Position numbers and translations under genes: made by a program. The notes beneath the pieces were generated by a model. It saw nothing but the letters and a program-made list of their open reading frames with translations, was not told the origin of the DNA and searched no databases. From positions 1-6,362 of the forward strand of contig JAPLYF010000037.1 in assembly GCA_026395675.1 (NCBI GenBank): a stretch of 6,362 nucleotides of DNA, given 5' to 3'. The stretch comes from Candidatus Parcubacteria bacterium. Lineage in GTDB: Bacteria > Patescibacteriota > Patescibacteriia > CAIXNZ01. Positions 1-6,185 of the stretch are shown piece after piece. Each line of letters begins with the position of its first letter. The stretch's first letter is position 1.

Positions 1-452
1 GCGTCAAAGGTCTCATCTGCATAGGGTAAGGCCTCGCTAAAGCCAACCCTGAAATCATATTCAATATCTTTATTTTCCCTCTGGCTGGAAAATAATATTG
101 CTGCCTTAATAAAATATTCATTAATATCTAGCCCTGACATACTCTTAACATTCCACCTTTTTGCATAAGAAACAGTTTTTCCCCCGCACCAGCAGCCTAA
201 ATCCAAAACTTTTTTCCCAGCCAGTAATTTTTTTAAATCATAGCCAGGGAAATAATGGTCAAAGGGTTTTCTTTGATCCTCTAAATAATGACTTTCGGCC
301 ATGGCAAAAAGAATCTTTTCTTTTTCTTCTTCATTGGCCTCAATAAAGTTCTGATGATTAATAGTTTCTGAACGGGGATGCAATATGTCATATTCAGGTT
401 TTGCAGGCAAAAGGTTCATTATCCATTTGGCTAATTTTACTTTAAGTGACAT
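1..452 (-). CDS. Class I SAM-dependent methyltransferase, N-terminal part (runs off left edge)
   Basis: An open frame starts at the ATG at 452-450 and stays open to base 1, giving 150 residues and no stop, so the C-terminal part is outside the window. An in-frame stop at 476-474 with no other ATG or GTG in between fixes the start; a purine run (AGAAAGAGA) 8-10 bases upstream is a weak ribosome site. The Rossmann-fold SAM-binding signature is visible: motif I VLDLGCWCGG at residues 82-91, an acidic end of strand 2 (GLDIN, 107-111), and SEALPYADETFD near 139-150, as in UbiE/Methyltransf_11-type enzymes. The middle glycine of the usual GCGxG is a tryptophan. About 80 residues precede the fold. 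It is the last visible gene of the polysaccharide operon, 67 bp after a glycosyltransferase, so a sugar or lipid-linked glycan substrate is plausible, but the sequence does not show the substrate. Confidence 0.85.
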   Translation of the reverse strand, partial: MSLKVKLAKWIMNLLPAKPEYDILHPRSETINHQNFIEANEEEKEKILFAMAESHYLEDQRKPFDHYFPGYDLKKLLAGKKVLDLGCWCGGKTVSYAKRWNVKSMSGLDINEYFIKAAILFSSQRENKDIEYDFRVGFSEALPYADETFD

Positions 453-509
453 TTTATTATCTCTTTCTAATTTTTATTTAGTTAATTCAATGGTTAATAG
501 GCAATTTAT

Positions 510-528
510 CAATCTAAATTCACGAATT
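510..528 (-). repeat. Short motif overlapping a stop codon, copy 1
   Basis: On the minus strand this reads AATTCGTGAATTTAGATTG. Its TGA is the stop codon of the glycosyltransferase ending at 520. Similar strings sit on the stop codons of two other genes in this window, at 1804-1823 and 4171-4187. The rest of the 67-bp gap (453-509) holds no terminator or clear promoter. In DNA this AT-rich the resemblance could be partly chance. Confidence 0.4.
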
Positions 529-1761
529 TTTGACTAATCCTTTATAGATATTTAAAATTTCTTCATAATGCTTTTTTGCGCCAAATTCTTCTTTCACAAA
601 TTTCCGTGCGTTTTCTCCAATTTTCCGCAAAAGTGACAAATTATTATAATTCTCTTTAATCTTTTTCGCCAAATCAGCTGGATCTCCAAGTTTGAATAAA
701 AAGCCGGTCTGCCCATCTTTAATTAATTCCGGGATGCCGCCGACATTTGAACCAATCACTGCTTTACCCAAAGCAAATGCTTCCAAGATAGAAATTGGAT
801 TATTTTCATACCAAATCGACGGCAAAACAACCAGGCGGGAATTTTGCACTAATTCAAATAATTTGTTTTTATCTAATAAATGGCTTTGGATTGTTACATT
901 ATCAAGTTTATTGGCTTGAATATAATTTTCAATTTCCGGCCGTTCTGGCCCATCTCCAATTAATTTTAATTTAATTTCTGACAATTTTTTCATTGCCTCT
1001 AAAAGCACGAATATCCCTTTCTCTACGCCCAATCTGCCAAAATAGACTATGCCCTCCCCCAATTCTTCTGTTTTTATAACATCGGGGAAAGCAGAAGAAA
1101 TTGAAATAAAATTATAAACCTGATTGACTTTCGCATTTTCAATCCTCCATTCAATTAATTTTTTTGCCATAAACTTGCTAGGCGCAATAAACAGATCAAC
1201 ATATTTATAACTGCGCAAAATGACCTTATGCAAATACATTTCCAGCATAGCCAAAAAACTCTGAGCAGATGTGTTTTTAATGCATTTATATTTAAAACAA
1301 TTATAATATTTATGGATTTTGCATCTTTCACAGATAGCATCTTGCGTAAATAATTTATAATTAGGACAAATTAAATGATAATCGTGCATTGTCCAAACAA
1401 CTGGGATATTATATTTTTTTAGGACTGCCAAAATCGAGGGGGTTAAGTGGAAATAGACGTTGTGTAAATGAGCAATCTCTGGCTTTTCCTTAAGTATTAA
1501 TTTTTCTAATTTATTTCTAGCTTCAAAAGAATAAAGCAAATGCAAGGCCTTTGGCAAATCTTTCCAAAATCCTTCCCGCTTATTAAAGTCAATATTTTTA
1601 ATAAAATATTGGGCGAATTTTGAGTAATTATTTTTCTCATCTTGCATGGAAAATTCAATAACCTGGTGTCCATTTTGACGCAATAGATCAATAAAATCAA
1701 ACATATAGGCCTCCACTCCGCTCCGGCGATAAAAAAACTTGTTGATCATTAAAATTTTCAT
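520..1761 (-). CDS. GT4-family (GT-B fold) glycosyltransferase with cysteine cluster
   Basis: This 413-residue protein has the size and layout of a retaining GT-B glycosyltransferase of family GT4, which moves a sugar from a nucleotide donor to a growing, usually lipid-linked, glycan at the inner face of the membrane. The N-terminal acceptor domain (about 1-185) starts MKILMINKFFYRRSGVE, where many relatives have GGAE or GGSE, and contains HLHN (98-101). The donor domain contains VYFGRLGVEKG (239-249), LIGDGPE (267-273) and the E-x7-E pair E319/E327, followed by SNVGGIPELI (338-347). Between the halves, after MHDYHLICPNY, lie five cysteines (C132, C144, C147, C155, C160) that look like a metal site; from memory a GT4 subgroup carries this insert. 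No Shine-Dalgarno is seen before the ATG at 1761. It follows another GT4 gene after 53 bp and precedes a methyltransferase. Donor and acceptor sugars cannot be told. Confidence 0.92.
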   Translation of the reverse strand: MKILMINKFFYRRSGVEAYMFDFIDLLRQNGHQVIEFSMQDEKNNYSKFAQYFIKNIDFNKREGFWKDLPKALHLLYSFEARNKLEKLILKEKPEIAHLHNVYFHLTPSILAVLKKYNIPVVWTMHDYHLICPNYKLFTQDAICERCKIHKYYNCFKYKCIKNTSAQSFLAMLEMYLHKVILRSYKYVDLFIAPSKFMAKKLIEWRIENAKVNQVYNFISISSAFPDVIKTEELGEGIVYFGRLGVEKGIFVLLEAMKKLSEIKLKLIGDGPERPEIENYIQANKLDNVTIQSHLLDKNKLFELVQNSRLVVLPSIWYENNPISILEAFALGKAVIGSNVGGIPELIKDGQTGFLFKLGDPADLAKKIKENYNNLSLLRKIGENARKFVKEEFGAKKHYEEILNIYKGLVKNS

Positions 1762-1765
1762 AAGG

Positions 1766-1817
1766 ATACTAATTTATCCCAAAGGGATCCCTTCGGGACT
1801 AATCAAATACTAATTTA
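1766..1817. repeat. Twin mini-hairpins flanked by 11-bp direct repeats
   Basis: An 11-bp sequence, ATACTAATTTA on the plus strand, occurs at 1766-1776 and again at 1807-1817. Between the copies are two back-to-back hairpins with 4-bp stems and 3-base loops: TCCC-AAA-GGGA (1777-1787) and TCCC-TTC-GGGA (1788-1798), with the palindrome GGGATCCC at their junction. The second direct repeat includes the stop codon of the upstream glycosyltransferase (1815-1817). There is no T-run of the kind that would make a normal intrinsic terminator. The hairpins resemble those at 6254-6333, so this is probably a small dispersed intergenic repeat. Confidence 0.6.
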
Positions 1818-1823
1818 CGAATT
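1804..1823 (-). repeat. Short motif overlapping a stop codon, copy 2
   Basis: On the minus strand this reads AATTCGTAAATTAGTATTTG and covers the last two codons (Asn-Ser) and the TAA stop of the glycosyltransferase ending at 1815. It matches copy 1 (510-528) in its first seven bases and closely afterwards, and that gene also ends in Asn-Ser. It overlaps one of the direct repeats flanking the twin hairpins. Confidence 0.45.
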
Positions 1824-2921
1824 ATTAATGTTTTTTACTGAATTCAAATACAAGTCAGTATAAGATTTAACCATTTGCTCCAAGGAAAATTTTTCTTTGA
1901 CTTGATTATGCGCATTTTCTACCATTTGCTTCACTAAATCTGGATTAGAAAGCAGTAAGTCAACTGTTTTCAGAATCGCTTGCGGATTTTTAGGTTCAAA
2001 AAGCAAGCCGGTCTTTTTATGCTCAATTAATTCTTTAAGGCCACCTATATTTGAAGCTAAGACAGGCACGCCCACAGCTTGCGCTTCTATAATGGCAATG
2101 CCTAATCCTTCCCAGATAGAAGGCAAAATAAATAAATCCATTTGGGGTAAAATTTTTTCAATTTCAAGCTGCTGCTCCCAAAAAACAACTTTATTAATAA
2201 TTCCTAAATTCGCAGCTTGTTCTTTTAAATTTTTAAGTAAATTCCCTGTGCCAACAATATTTAAAATAAAATTAGGATATTTCTCACAAATCAAAGGCAT
2301 TGCCTCCAATAAATATTTATGGCCTTTTTGCTCGTGCAGCCTAGCCACAACAAGCGCCTTAATATTAGCAAAGCCAATTGGTTTAAAACCGCGCCAAGCA
2401 AATTTTTCTAGATCAATGCCATTATAAATAACCTCGATCTTGGCTGGCTTAATTTTCTCTATTTTAATTGTGTATTCTTTAACACCCTGCGAAACAGCAA
2501 TGATTTTATCTGTAAACCAGGAAAGAATTAATTTTATTTTCTTTTTCAACCAACTTTCGTCTAAATTCATGTTATGCTCGGTAACAATGATTATCAGCAC
2601 TCTGGCCCAGATGGCTGCAATTCTTCCCCAGGTGTCACCCCCGAATAAATGAGTATGAACAATTTGCGGTTTGATACTCTTTAAATATTTAAAAATTTGC
2701 CAAATCACTCCCAATCCTAATTTTGTTTTCTTCTGAAAAACTTTTACTTTAACATCTAATTTTTCAAATTCACCAAGCAAGGGTCCGCCACCGGTCACTG
2801 AGCAAATATAAATCTCAAATTTTTCTTTATCCAATTTACGGCAAAGATCCAGTAAAAGTCTTTCTGCTCCTCCCAAAGCAAACGAACTTATAATATAAAC
2901 GATTTTAATTTTATTTATCAT
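1815..2921 (-). CDS. GT4-family (GT-B fold) glycosyltransferase
   Basis: A full-length, 368-residue GT4 glycosyltransferase expected to add a sugar from a nucleotide-sugar donor to a lipid-linked glycan in the cytoplasm. The N-terminal domain opens with a strand and the glycine-rich loop FALGGAERLLLDL (14-26); HTH lies at 89-91, EHN at 115-117 and VIYNGID at 164-170. The donor-binding domain has VVARLHEQKGH (191-201), LNIVGTGN (220-227), the E-x7-E pair E271/E279 within LPSIWEGLGIAIIEA, and SNIGGLKELIE (290-300) ahead of TGLLFEP. All expected motifs are present. It differs from the next glycosyltransferase gene in its acceptor domain and lacks that protein's cysteine cluster, so the two probably add different sugars. 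Its ATG overlaps the end of the preceding membrane-protein gene by 11 bp, which suggests translational coupling. No strong Shine-Dalgarno site is visible. Confidence 0.93.
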   Translation of the reverse strand: MINKIKIVYIISSFALGGAERLLLDLCRKLDKEKFEIYICSVTGGGPLLGEFEKLDVKVKVFQKKTKLGLGVIWQIFKYLKSIKPQIVHTHLFGGDTWGRIAAIWARVLIIIVTEHNMNLDESWLKKKIKLILSWFTDKIIAVSQGVKEYTIKIEKIKPAKIEVIYNGIDLEKFAWRGFKPIGFANIKALVVARLHEQKGHKYLLEAMPLICEKYPNFILNIVGTGNLLKNLKEQAANLGIINKVVFWEQQLEIEKILPQMDLFILPSIWEGLGIAIIEAQAVGVPVLASNIGGLKELIEHKKTGLLFEPKNPQAILKTVDLLLSNPDLVKQMVENAHNQVKEKFSLEQMVKSYTDLYLNSVKNINNS

Positions 2922-4173
2922 GAATTTTATTTTTTCTAAAAAAATAACTGTCAGTAAGTTTTAATATTGTTAAAGCTAAGCCAATTGGCAGCCATAATTT
3001 GGCCACAAAATAACTGGTATTAAACAACTGAAAAGCAATTCCTCCTGCCACAGCTAAAAATCCGCCCAAAATCAGTAGAGCATTTGGCGCTTTTTTATTA
3101 GCTAGGTAAGTTTTTAATAAAATGTATAAAATATAACTCAAAAGTGAAATAAAGCTTAAAGTGCCGAATAATCCTGTTTCTGCTATGGTTTTAAAAATAA
3201 AGCCATGAGCATCAAGTATTGTCCCATATTCAATAATATACCACTTGGCCTGGGAAAGAACTATTGTAAAAGTAGCGACTCCATTTCCGAAAAGCGGATG
3301 ATTTTTAAATAAAGTGAAAGCCAATTCAATTAGATCTAACCTATTAACATCTGATCTGGCCACGACCCCCAGGCTAAATAATTTATACATTAAATATATA
3401 ATAGGCGCTAACAAAATGAGGCTCAAATATGGCAGGTAACTGGTAAAAATATTCTTAAATACATCTCTTTCATACCAAAATAAAATTAAAGCAATGGGAA
3501 TTAAGCAAACCAAAACTTCGGCTAAAGAATTATGATTTGTTCCCATGGGATAAATGCTGAAAATAGCTGTTGGCGTAGCCCTTTTTAATTGAATAGATGG
3601 GGTTAATATTATAGACCAAATACCCATAATGCTGAGACCTATGCCTAAAACAAACATTATTTTGAAAGTGGTAAAAAGCTTTTTTAGATTATTAATAATG
3701 TTAAAGGGTAATATTACATACATTAAATAAAAGAAAATAATTGGCCTAAAAACATACTTCAACGCTATATAAAAATTTTCCCTATCCACATTAAGCAAAG
3801 ATAAAAATGCAGCCAAAACAAACAAGGACATAAAAATCAAAGCTGGAAAATTTTTCCAGCTCAATTTTTGGCCTTTTTCTAAATATAGATAGATTGATTT
3901 AAGGCACCAAGCCACAAATAAAATTAAAGCTACAAAATCCACATAAGGCACATCTATATCTCTATAAATAAATTCAAAATAAGTGAATGGATATAAAAAG
4001 GCAATAGCGTAAATTCCTAATTCTGGCTTGATAATAAAGATTGTCAAAAGCAGAATAAAAAGTAAGGCGAATAAAATATACCCTGACCAGAGTACGGCCA
4101 CAGAAAAAAAGATAATTATTAAAGCTAAAATCGCCAATATTAACCAAGTCAATTTTTCTTTAAAAATTTCCAT
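2911..4173 (-). CDS. O-antigen ligase / Wzy-type polymerase-like membrane protein
   Basis: This 420-residue protein is mostly hydrophobic, with about eleven or twelve likely membrane helices (for example near 10-28, 31-48, 78-95, 110-127, 141-157, 168-190, 217-233, 246-266, 335-354, 363-383 and 388-404). It matches the Wzy_C/O-antigen ligase family, integral membrane enzymes that polymerise undecaprenyl-linked glycans or transfer them to an acceptor outside the cytoplasm. Landmarks are GTNHNSLAEVL (211-221), R278 at the start of the large outer loop, KNHPLFGNG (290-298), the loop histidine H323 in LDAHGF, and AETGLFG (331-337). The SRG-type helix usually found before the large loop is not evident: little more than one helix separates GTNHN from R278. 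Ligase and polymerase cannot be separated by sequence alone. The ATG lies 5 bp after the radical SAM stop, and the 3' end overlaps the next gene by 11 bp. Confidence 0.85.
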   Translation of the reverse strand: MEIFKEKLTWLILAILALIIIFFSVAVLWSGYILFALLFILLLTIFIIKPELGIYAIAFLYPFTYFEFIYRDIDVPYVDFVALILFVAWCLKSIYLYLEKGQKLSWKNFPALIFMSLFVLAAFLSLLNVDRENFYIALKYVFRPIIFFYLMYVILPFNIINNLKKLFTTFKIMFVLGIGLSIMGIWSIILTPSIQLKRATPTAIFSIYPMGTNHNSLAEVLVCLIPIALILFWYERDVFKNIFTSYLPYLSLILLAPIIYLMYKLFSLGVVARSDVNRLDLIELAFTLFKNHPLFGNGVATFTIVLSQAKWYIIEYGTILDAHGFIFKTIAETGLFGTLSFISLLSYILYILLKTYLANKKAPNALLILGGFLAVAGGIAFQLFNTSYFVAKLWLPIGLALTILKLTDSYFFRKNKIHDK

Positions 4174-4187
4174 GCTAATTACAAATT
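4171..4187 (-). repeat. Short motif overlapping a stop codon, copy 3 (diverged)
   Basis: On the minus strand this reads AATTTGTAATTAGCATG, holding the TAA stop of the radical SAM gene and the ATG of the membrane-protein gene. It resembles copies 1 and 2 with one substitution and one missing base. It is the weakest of the three and may be coincidental. Confidence 0.3.
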
Positions 4188-5165
4188 AACTCCCAAAATT
4201 TTATTCTTTAAAATCCAAAATAAAACCGCAAAAGCATGCCTTTTCATGGCGCTGCGTGCGGTGCAGATTATCCAGTTTTGCTCTATTTCTTCAAGCTTGA
4301 GCACCTGCTGAGCTTTTTCGCTCGTGTATAATTCACGAAAATCCTTAAAATCCTTTAAATTACCCATTAAATAGCCGGAGATTGTCGCTGGATAGACATT
4401 GCCTAAGGGATCAATAAAAACATTATCAATGCCGGAGTAATCGGGTAAAAGCCGCTTGCCAGTTTCTAAAAATTTTATCAAGGCATAAGCAAAATATGCC
4501 CGTAACCATCTTTTGAGATCCCAAATTTTTAATTCTGCTTTAATTAACCCTTTAAATTCTTTTTTAAATTCATTGATTTCAGTTATTTTATTATCTACCG
4601 TATTAAAATAACTTTCAGCATTGTGAATAGCTGCGATCGTAAATTCCATGCCCAGTTGGCGCGAAAGCTGATATACCTTGGGCAGCTCATTAATATTATA
4701 ATCACCGGCTGTAAAAGCCAAATGAAGATCTTTAACCCCTAATTCTTTAAGTATTTTAATTGTTGCCATAACCTTCTCGAAACCTCCGGGAATCCCCCTG
4801 ACTTGATCATGGATTTCACCAATGCCATCTAAGGAAATACCAACAATGATATCTGGTTTGATTGGCAAAATTTCCATTAGCCGCTGCTTAATTAATTCTG
4901 AAGCAAAACCATTTGTGGAAATAATAATTCTAACCTTGGGATTTAATTCAACTAATAATTTTATTAATTCAACGAGATCTGGCCTTAAAAATGGTTCACC
5001 GCCAGTAAGATTAACTTCTCTGATAGTTTTAGGCAGTTTCTTATATTCTTCTAATGCTAAAACTGGCAGCTTTTCTGTTTTCCAGATATTGCACATCCTA
5101 CATTTTGAATTACAAATATAAGTAACTGCAATAACAATATCACTTGGTAATTTATTTATCGCCAT
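4179..5165 (-). CDS. Radical SAM protein with degenerate C-terminal auxiliary-cluster region
   Basis: The N-terminal half is a radical SAM core: CNSKCRMC (C18, C22, C25; numbering from the start chosen here) gives the Cx3CxxC set for the 4Fe-4S cluster that cleaves SAM, followed by NLTGGEP (52-58), STNGF (83-87), GISLDG (109-114) and VRGIPGGFEKV (122-132). The C-terminal part, with IDPLGNVYPA (251-260), MGNL (267-270) and WIICTARSA (298-306), resembles SPASM-type radical SAM proteins, but cysteines I expect at these places are absent: DYSG at 242-245, YPA for YPC, and NW where CW is usual. C301 is the only one left. The frame is open to an ATG at 5210 (343 residues), but that ATG lies inside a strong promoter spacer, so I prefer the ATG at 5165 (328 residues). 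The longer start remains possible, since relatives often have a short helix before the core. It is the first gene of the operon; substrate unknown. Confidence 0.85.
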   Translation of the reverse strand: MAINKLPSDIVIAVTYICNSKCRMCNIWKTEKLPVLALEEYKKLPKTIREVNLTGGEPFLRPDLVELIKLLVELNPKVRIIISTNGFASELIKQRLMEILPIKPDIIVGISLDGIGEIHDQVRGIPGGFEKVMATIKILKELGVKDLHLAFTAGDYNINELPKVYQLSRQLGMEFTIAAIHNAESYFNTVDNKITEINEFKKEFKGLIKAELKIWDLKRWLRAYFAYALIKFLETGKRLLPDYSGIDNVFIDPLGNVYPATISGYLMGNLKDFKDFRELYTSEKAQQVLKLEEIEQNWIICTARSAMKRHAFAVLFWILKNKILGVNL

Positions 5166-5200
5166 ATTGTTTAAATTTTTTAATAAATTAAATTTATTTA

Positions 5201-5229
5201 ATTTTAACATAAATAAAAGGTTTTGTCAA
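5201..5229 (-). promoter_or_regulatory. Sigma70-type promoter with extended -10 for the polysaccharide operon
   Basis: On the minus strand a consensus -35 box TTGACA (5229-5224) is followed by a 17-bp spacer and TAAAAT (5206-5201). A TG one base before the -10 box (5209-5208) makes it an extended -10 element, TGTTAAAAT. Transcription should begin near 5194, leaving an untranslated leader of about 29 bases to the ATG at 5165. It lies after a terminator and just before five closely packed genes. Confidence 0.75.
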
Positions 5230-5253
5230 TTTTAAATCTTCTGAGATTTAAAA
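5230..5253. promoter_or_regulatory. 10-bp perfect inverted repeat abutting the -35 box (possible operator)
   Basis: The arms TTTTAAATCT (5230-5239) and AGATTTAAAA (5244-5253) are exact reverse complements around a 4-base centre. The repeat ends one base before the -35 box of the operon promoter. A protein-binding site, an AT-rich upstream promoter element or a weak hairpin are all possible. Part of it, agatttaaaaata, recurs at 6157-6169 in the leader of the wzz-like gene. Confidence 0.5.
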
Positions 5254-5260
5254 ATAATCA

Positions 5261-5294
5261 GCAAAAAAACGGCTTATTTTGACCGTCTTTTTGC
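5261..5294 (-). terminator. Intrinsic terminator after the wzz-like gene
   Basis: On the minus strand GCAAAAAGACGG (5294-5283) pairs with CCGTTTTTTTGC (5272-5261) across a 10-base loop. The one non-Watson-Crick pair is a G-U wobble on the minus-strand RNA but an A-C mismatch on the other strand, which supports minus-strand action. The T-run forms the far arm. It begins 18 bp after the stop codon at 5312. Confidence 0.8.
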
Positions 5295-5311
5295 TTATTT
5301 AGAGTAAATTA

Positions 5312-6127
5312 TTATTTTAAGTGATCATACATGGTAATAATTTCTGTTTTTCTTTCGGGTTTAAAATTATCTATATTTGATTCCTCGACTGGCACAAAAC
5401 CGAAATCATTAGTCTCAATTGCTTCTGCCAGCTGCCAATCCTGCTTTGGCTCAGCTTCATAATCTCGCGAATCATTCTGGATCTGGATTGGATAGCTATC
5501 TTCTTTTAATTTTTTAACTCTCTTGGCTTCGCTTAAAACAACCAAGGCACTGCCCAATAAAAAGCCAATTAGCAAAGCTAAGGAGCCGTTTAAAATGATA
5601 TTTGGTCTTTTTGGATATTTGCTTAAGAAAACATCATCAACCACTTTAATTTCAACATTAGTGCCTCCGCCATGATATTCAGCGCCTTTAGTCACCAAAA
5701 CATAAGCAATTGATCTGACTAATTGGGAAGCAAAATTTTTATCAGTATCATAAACCGTAAGTTCTAAAAGGCCTGTTTCTGGCGCCACATTAACTTCAAT
5801 ATTTTTTTCCCATTCCTTCCTTCTTTCAGTGCTGTCTTGTGAAAATTTAGATTCAATACTGCCATTTGAGACAATAACATCATTATAAAAAGAAGAGGTA
5901 AAAATAATATTAGCCAAATTTTGGCCAATTCTTTCTGCTGATTTAGTGGCAGTATAAGCATCAGTATTTAATTCTTGTTTTTGAATAATCAAAATTTTAG
6001 TAGCAGCAGCGTATTGGAATGGCTGGACCAAGCTAATTACTAATGCCAAAAGTATGGCTAGACCCATGATTAATGCCACTATTTCCCAATTTGTTTTTAA
6101 AATTTTTGAGTATTGTAAGTTTTGCAT
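5312..6127 (-). CDS. Wzz-type chain-length determinant (polysaccharide co-polymerase), no kinase domain
   Basis: This 271-residue protein has the two-helix layout of Wzz/YveK-type co-polymerases: a short cytoplasmic start, a membrane helix at about 15-34, an extracytoplasmic domain of about 140 residues, and a second helix at about 177-198 preceded by the proline motif VFLSKYPKRPN (167-176). Early in the outer domain QYAAATKILI (39-47) is the typical strand after helix 1. Such proteins sit in the cytoplasmic membrane and set the length of the polymer made by a Wzy-type polymerase. The cytoplasmic tail (199-271) is charged, carries a few tyrosines (Y212, Y223, Y267), and has no Walker motif, so no fused tyrosine kinase. 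The ATG at 6127 follows an AT-rich leader of about 52 bases with only a weak purine stretch (AGAGAA). It has its own promoter and terminator. Confidence 0.88.
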   Translation of the reverse strand: MQNLQYSKILKTNWEIVALIMGLAILLALVISLVQPFQYAAATKILIIQKQELNTDAYTATKSAERIGQNLANIIFTSSFYNDVIVSNGSIESKFSQDSTERRKEWEKNIEVNVAPETGLLELTVYDTDKNFASQLVRSIAYVLVTKGAEYHGGGTNVEIKVVDDVFLSKYPKRPNIILNGSLALLIGFLLGSALVVLSEAKRVKKLKEDSYPIQIQNDSRDYEAEPKQDWQLAEAIETNDFGFVPVEESNIDNFKPERKTEIITMYDHLK

Positions 6128-6185
6128 AAAATTTAAATTTTTCTCTAATATTATTTAGATTTAAAAATATCTTTTCTAATTTCCT

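Noticed and set aside
161..346. Plus-strand open frame of 61 codons
   Set aside because: It lies opposite the methyltransferase frame, whose SAM-binding motifs are clear, and its translation shows no recognisable domain.
520..522. Recoded TGA, as in some CPR lineages (Gracilibacteria, Absconditabacteria)
   Set aside because: The glycosyltransferase ends at this TGA with a normal family length, and no long reading frame in the window needs TGA to be read through.
692..919. Plus-strand open frame antisense to the cysteine-containing glycosyltransferase
   Set aside because: It is the complement of the conserved donor-binding domain, including the E-x7-E region; the minus-strand gene explains it.
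1155..1700. Two minus-strand frames nested in the first glycosyltransferase (1155-1340, 1506-1700)
   Set aside because: They are out-of-frame shadows of a gene whose own frame carries all GT4 motifs across this stretch, so no frameshift is implied.
1766..1817. Intrinsic terminator between the two glycosyltransferase genes
   Set aside because: The 4-bp stems are short and no T-run follows on the minus strand; the two genes probably share a transcript.
2092..2652. Two plus-strand open frames (2092-2427 and 2440-2652)
   Set aside because: Both are antisense to the well-supported glycosyltransferase at 1815-2921 and have no protein features of their own.
4822..5121. Plus-strand open frame of 99 codons
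   Set aside because: It is the complement of the radical SAM core, including the GGEP region; no promoter or ribosome site is seen for it.
5764..5961. Minus-strand frame nested in the wzz-like gene
   Set aside because: It is out of frame with an intact co-polymerase gene and has no family features.
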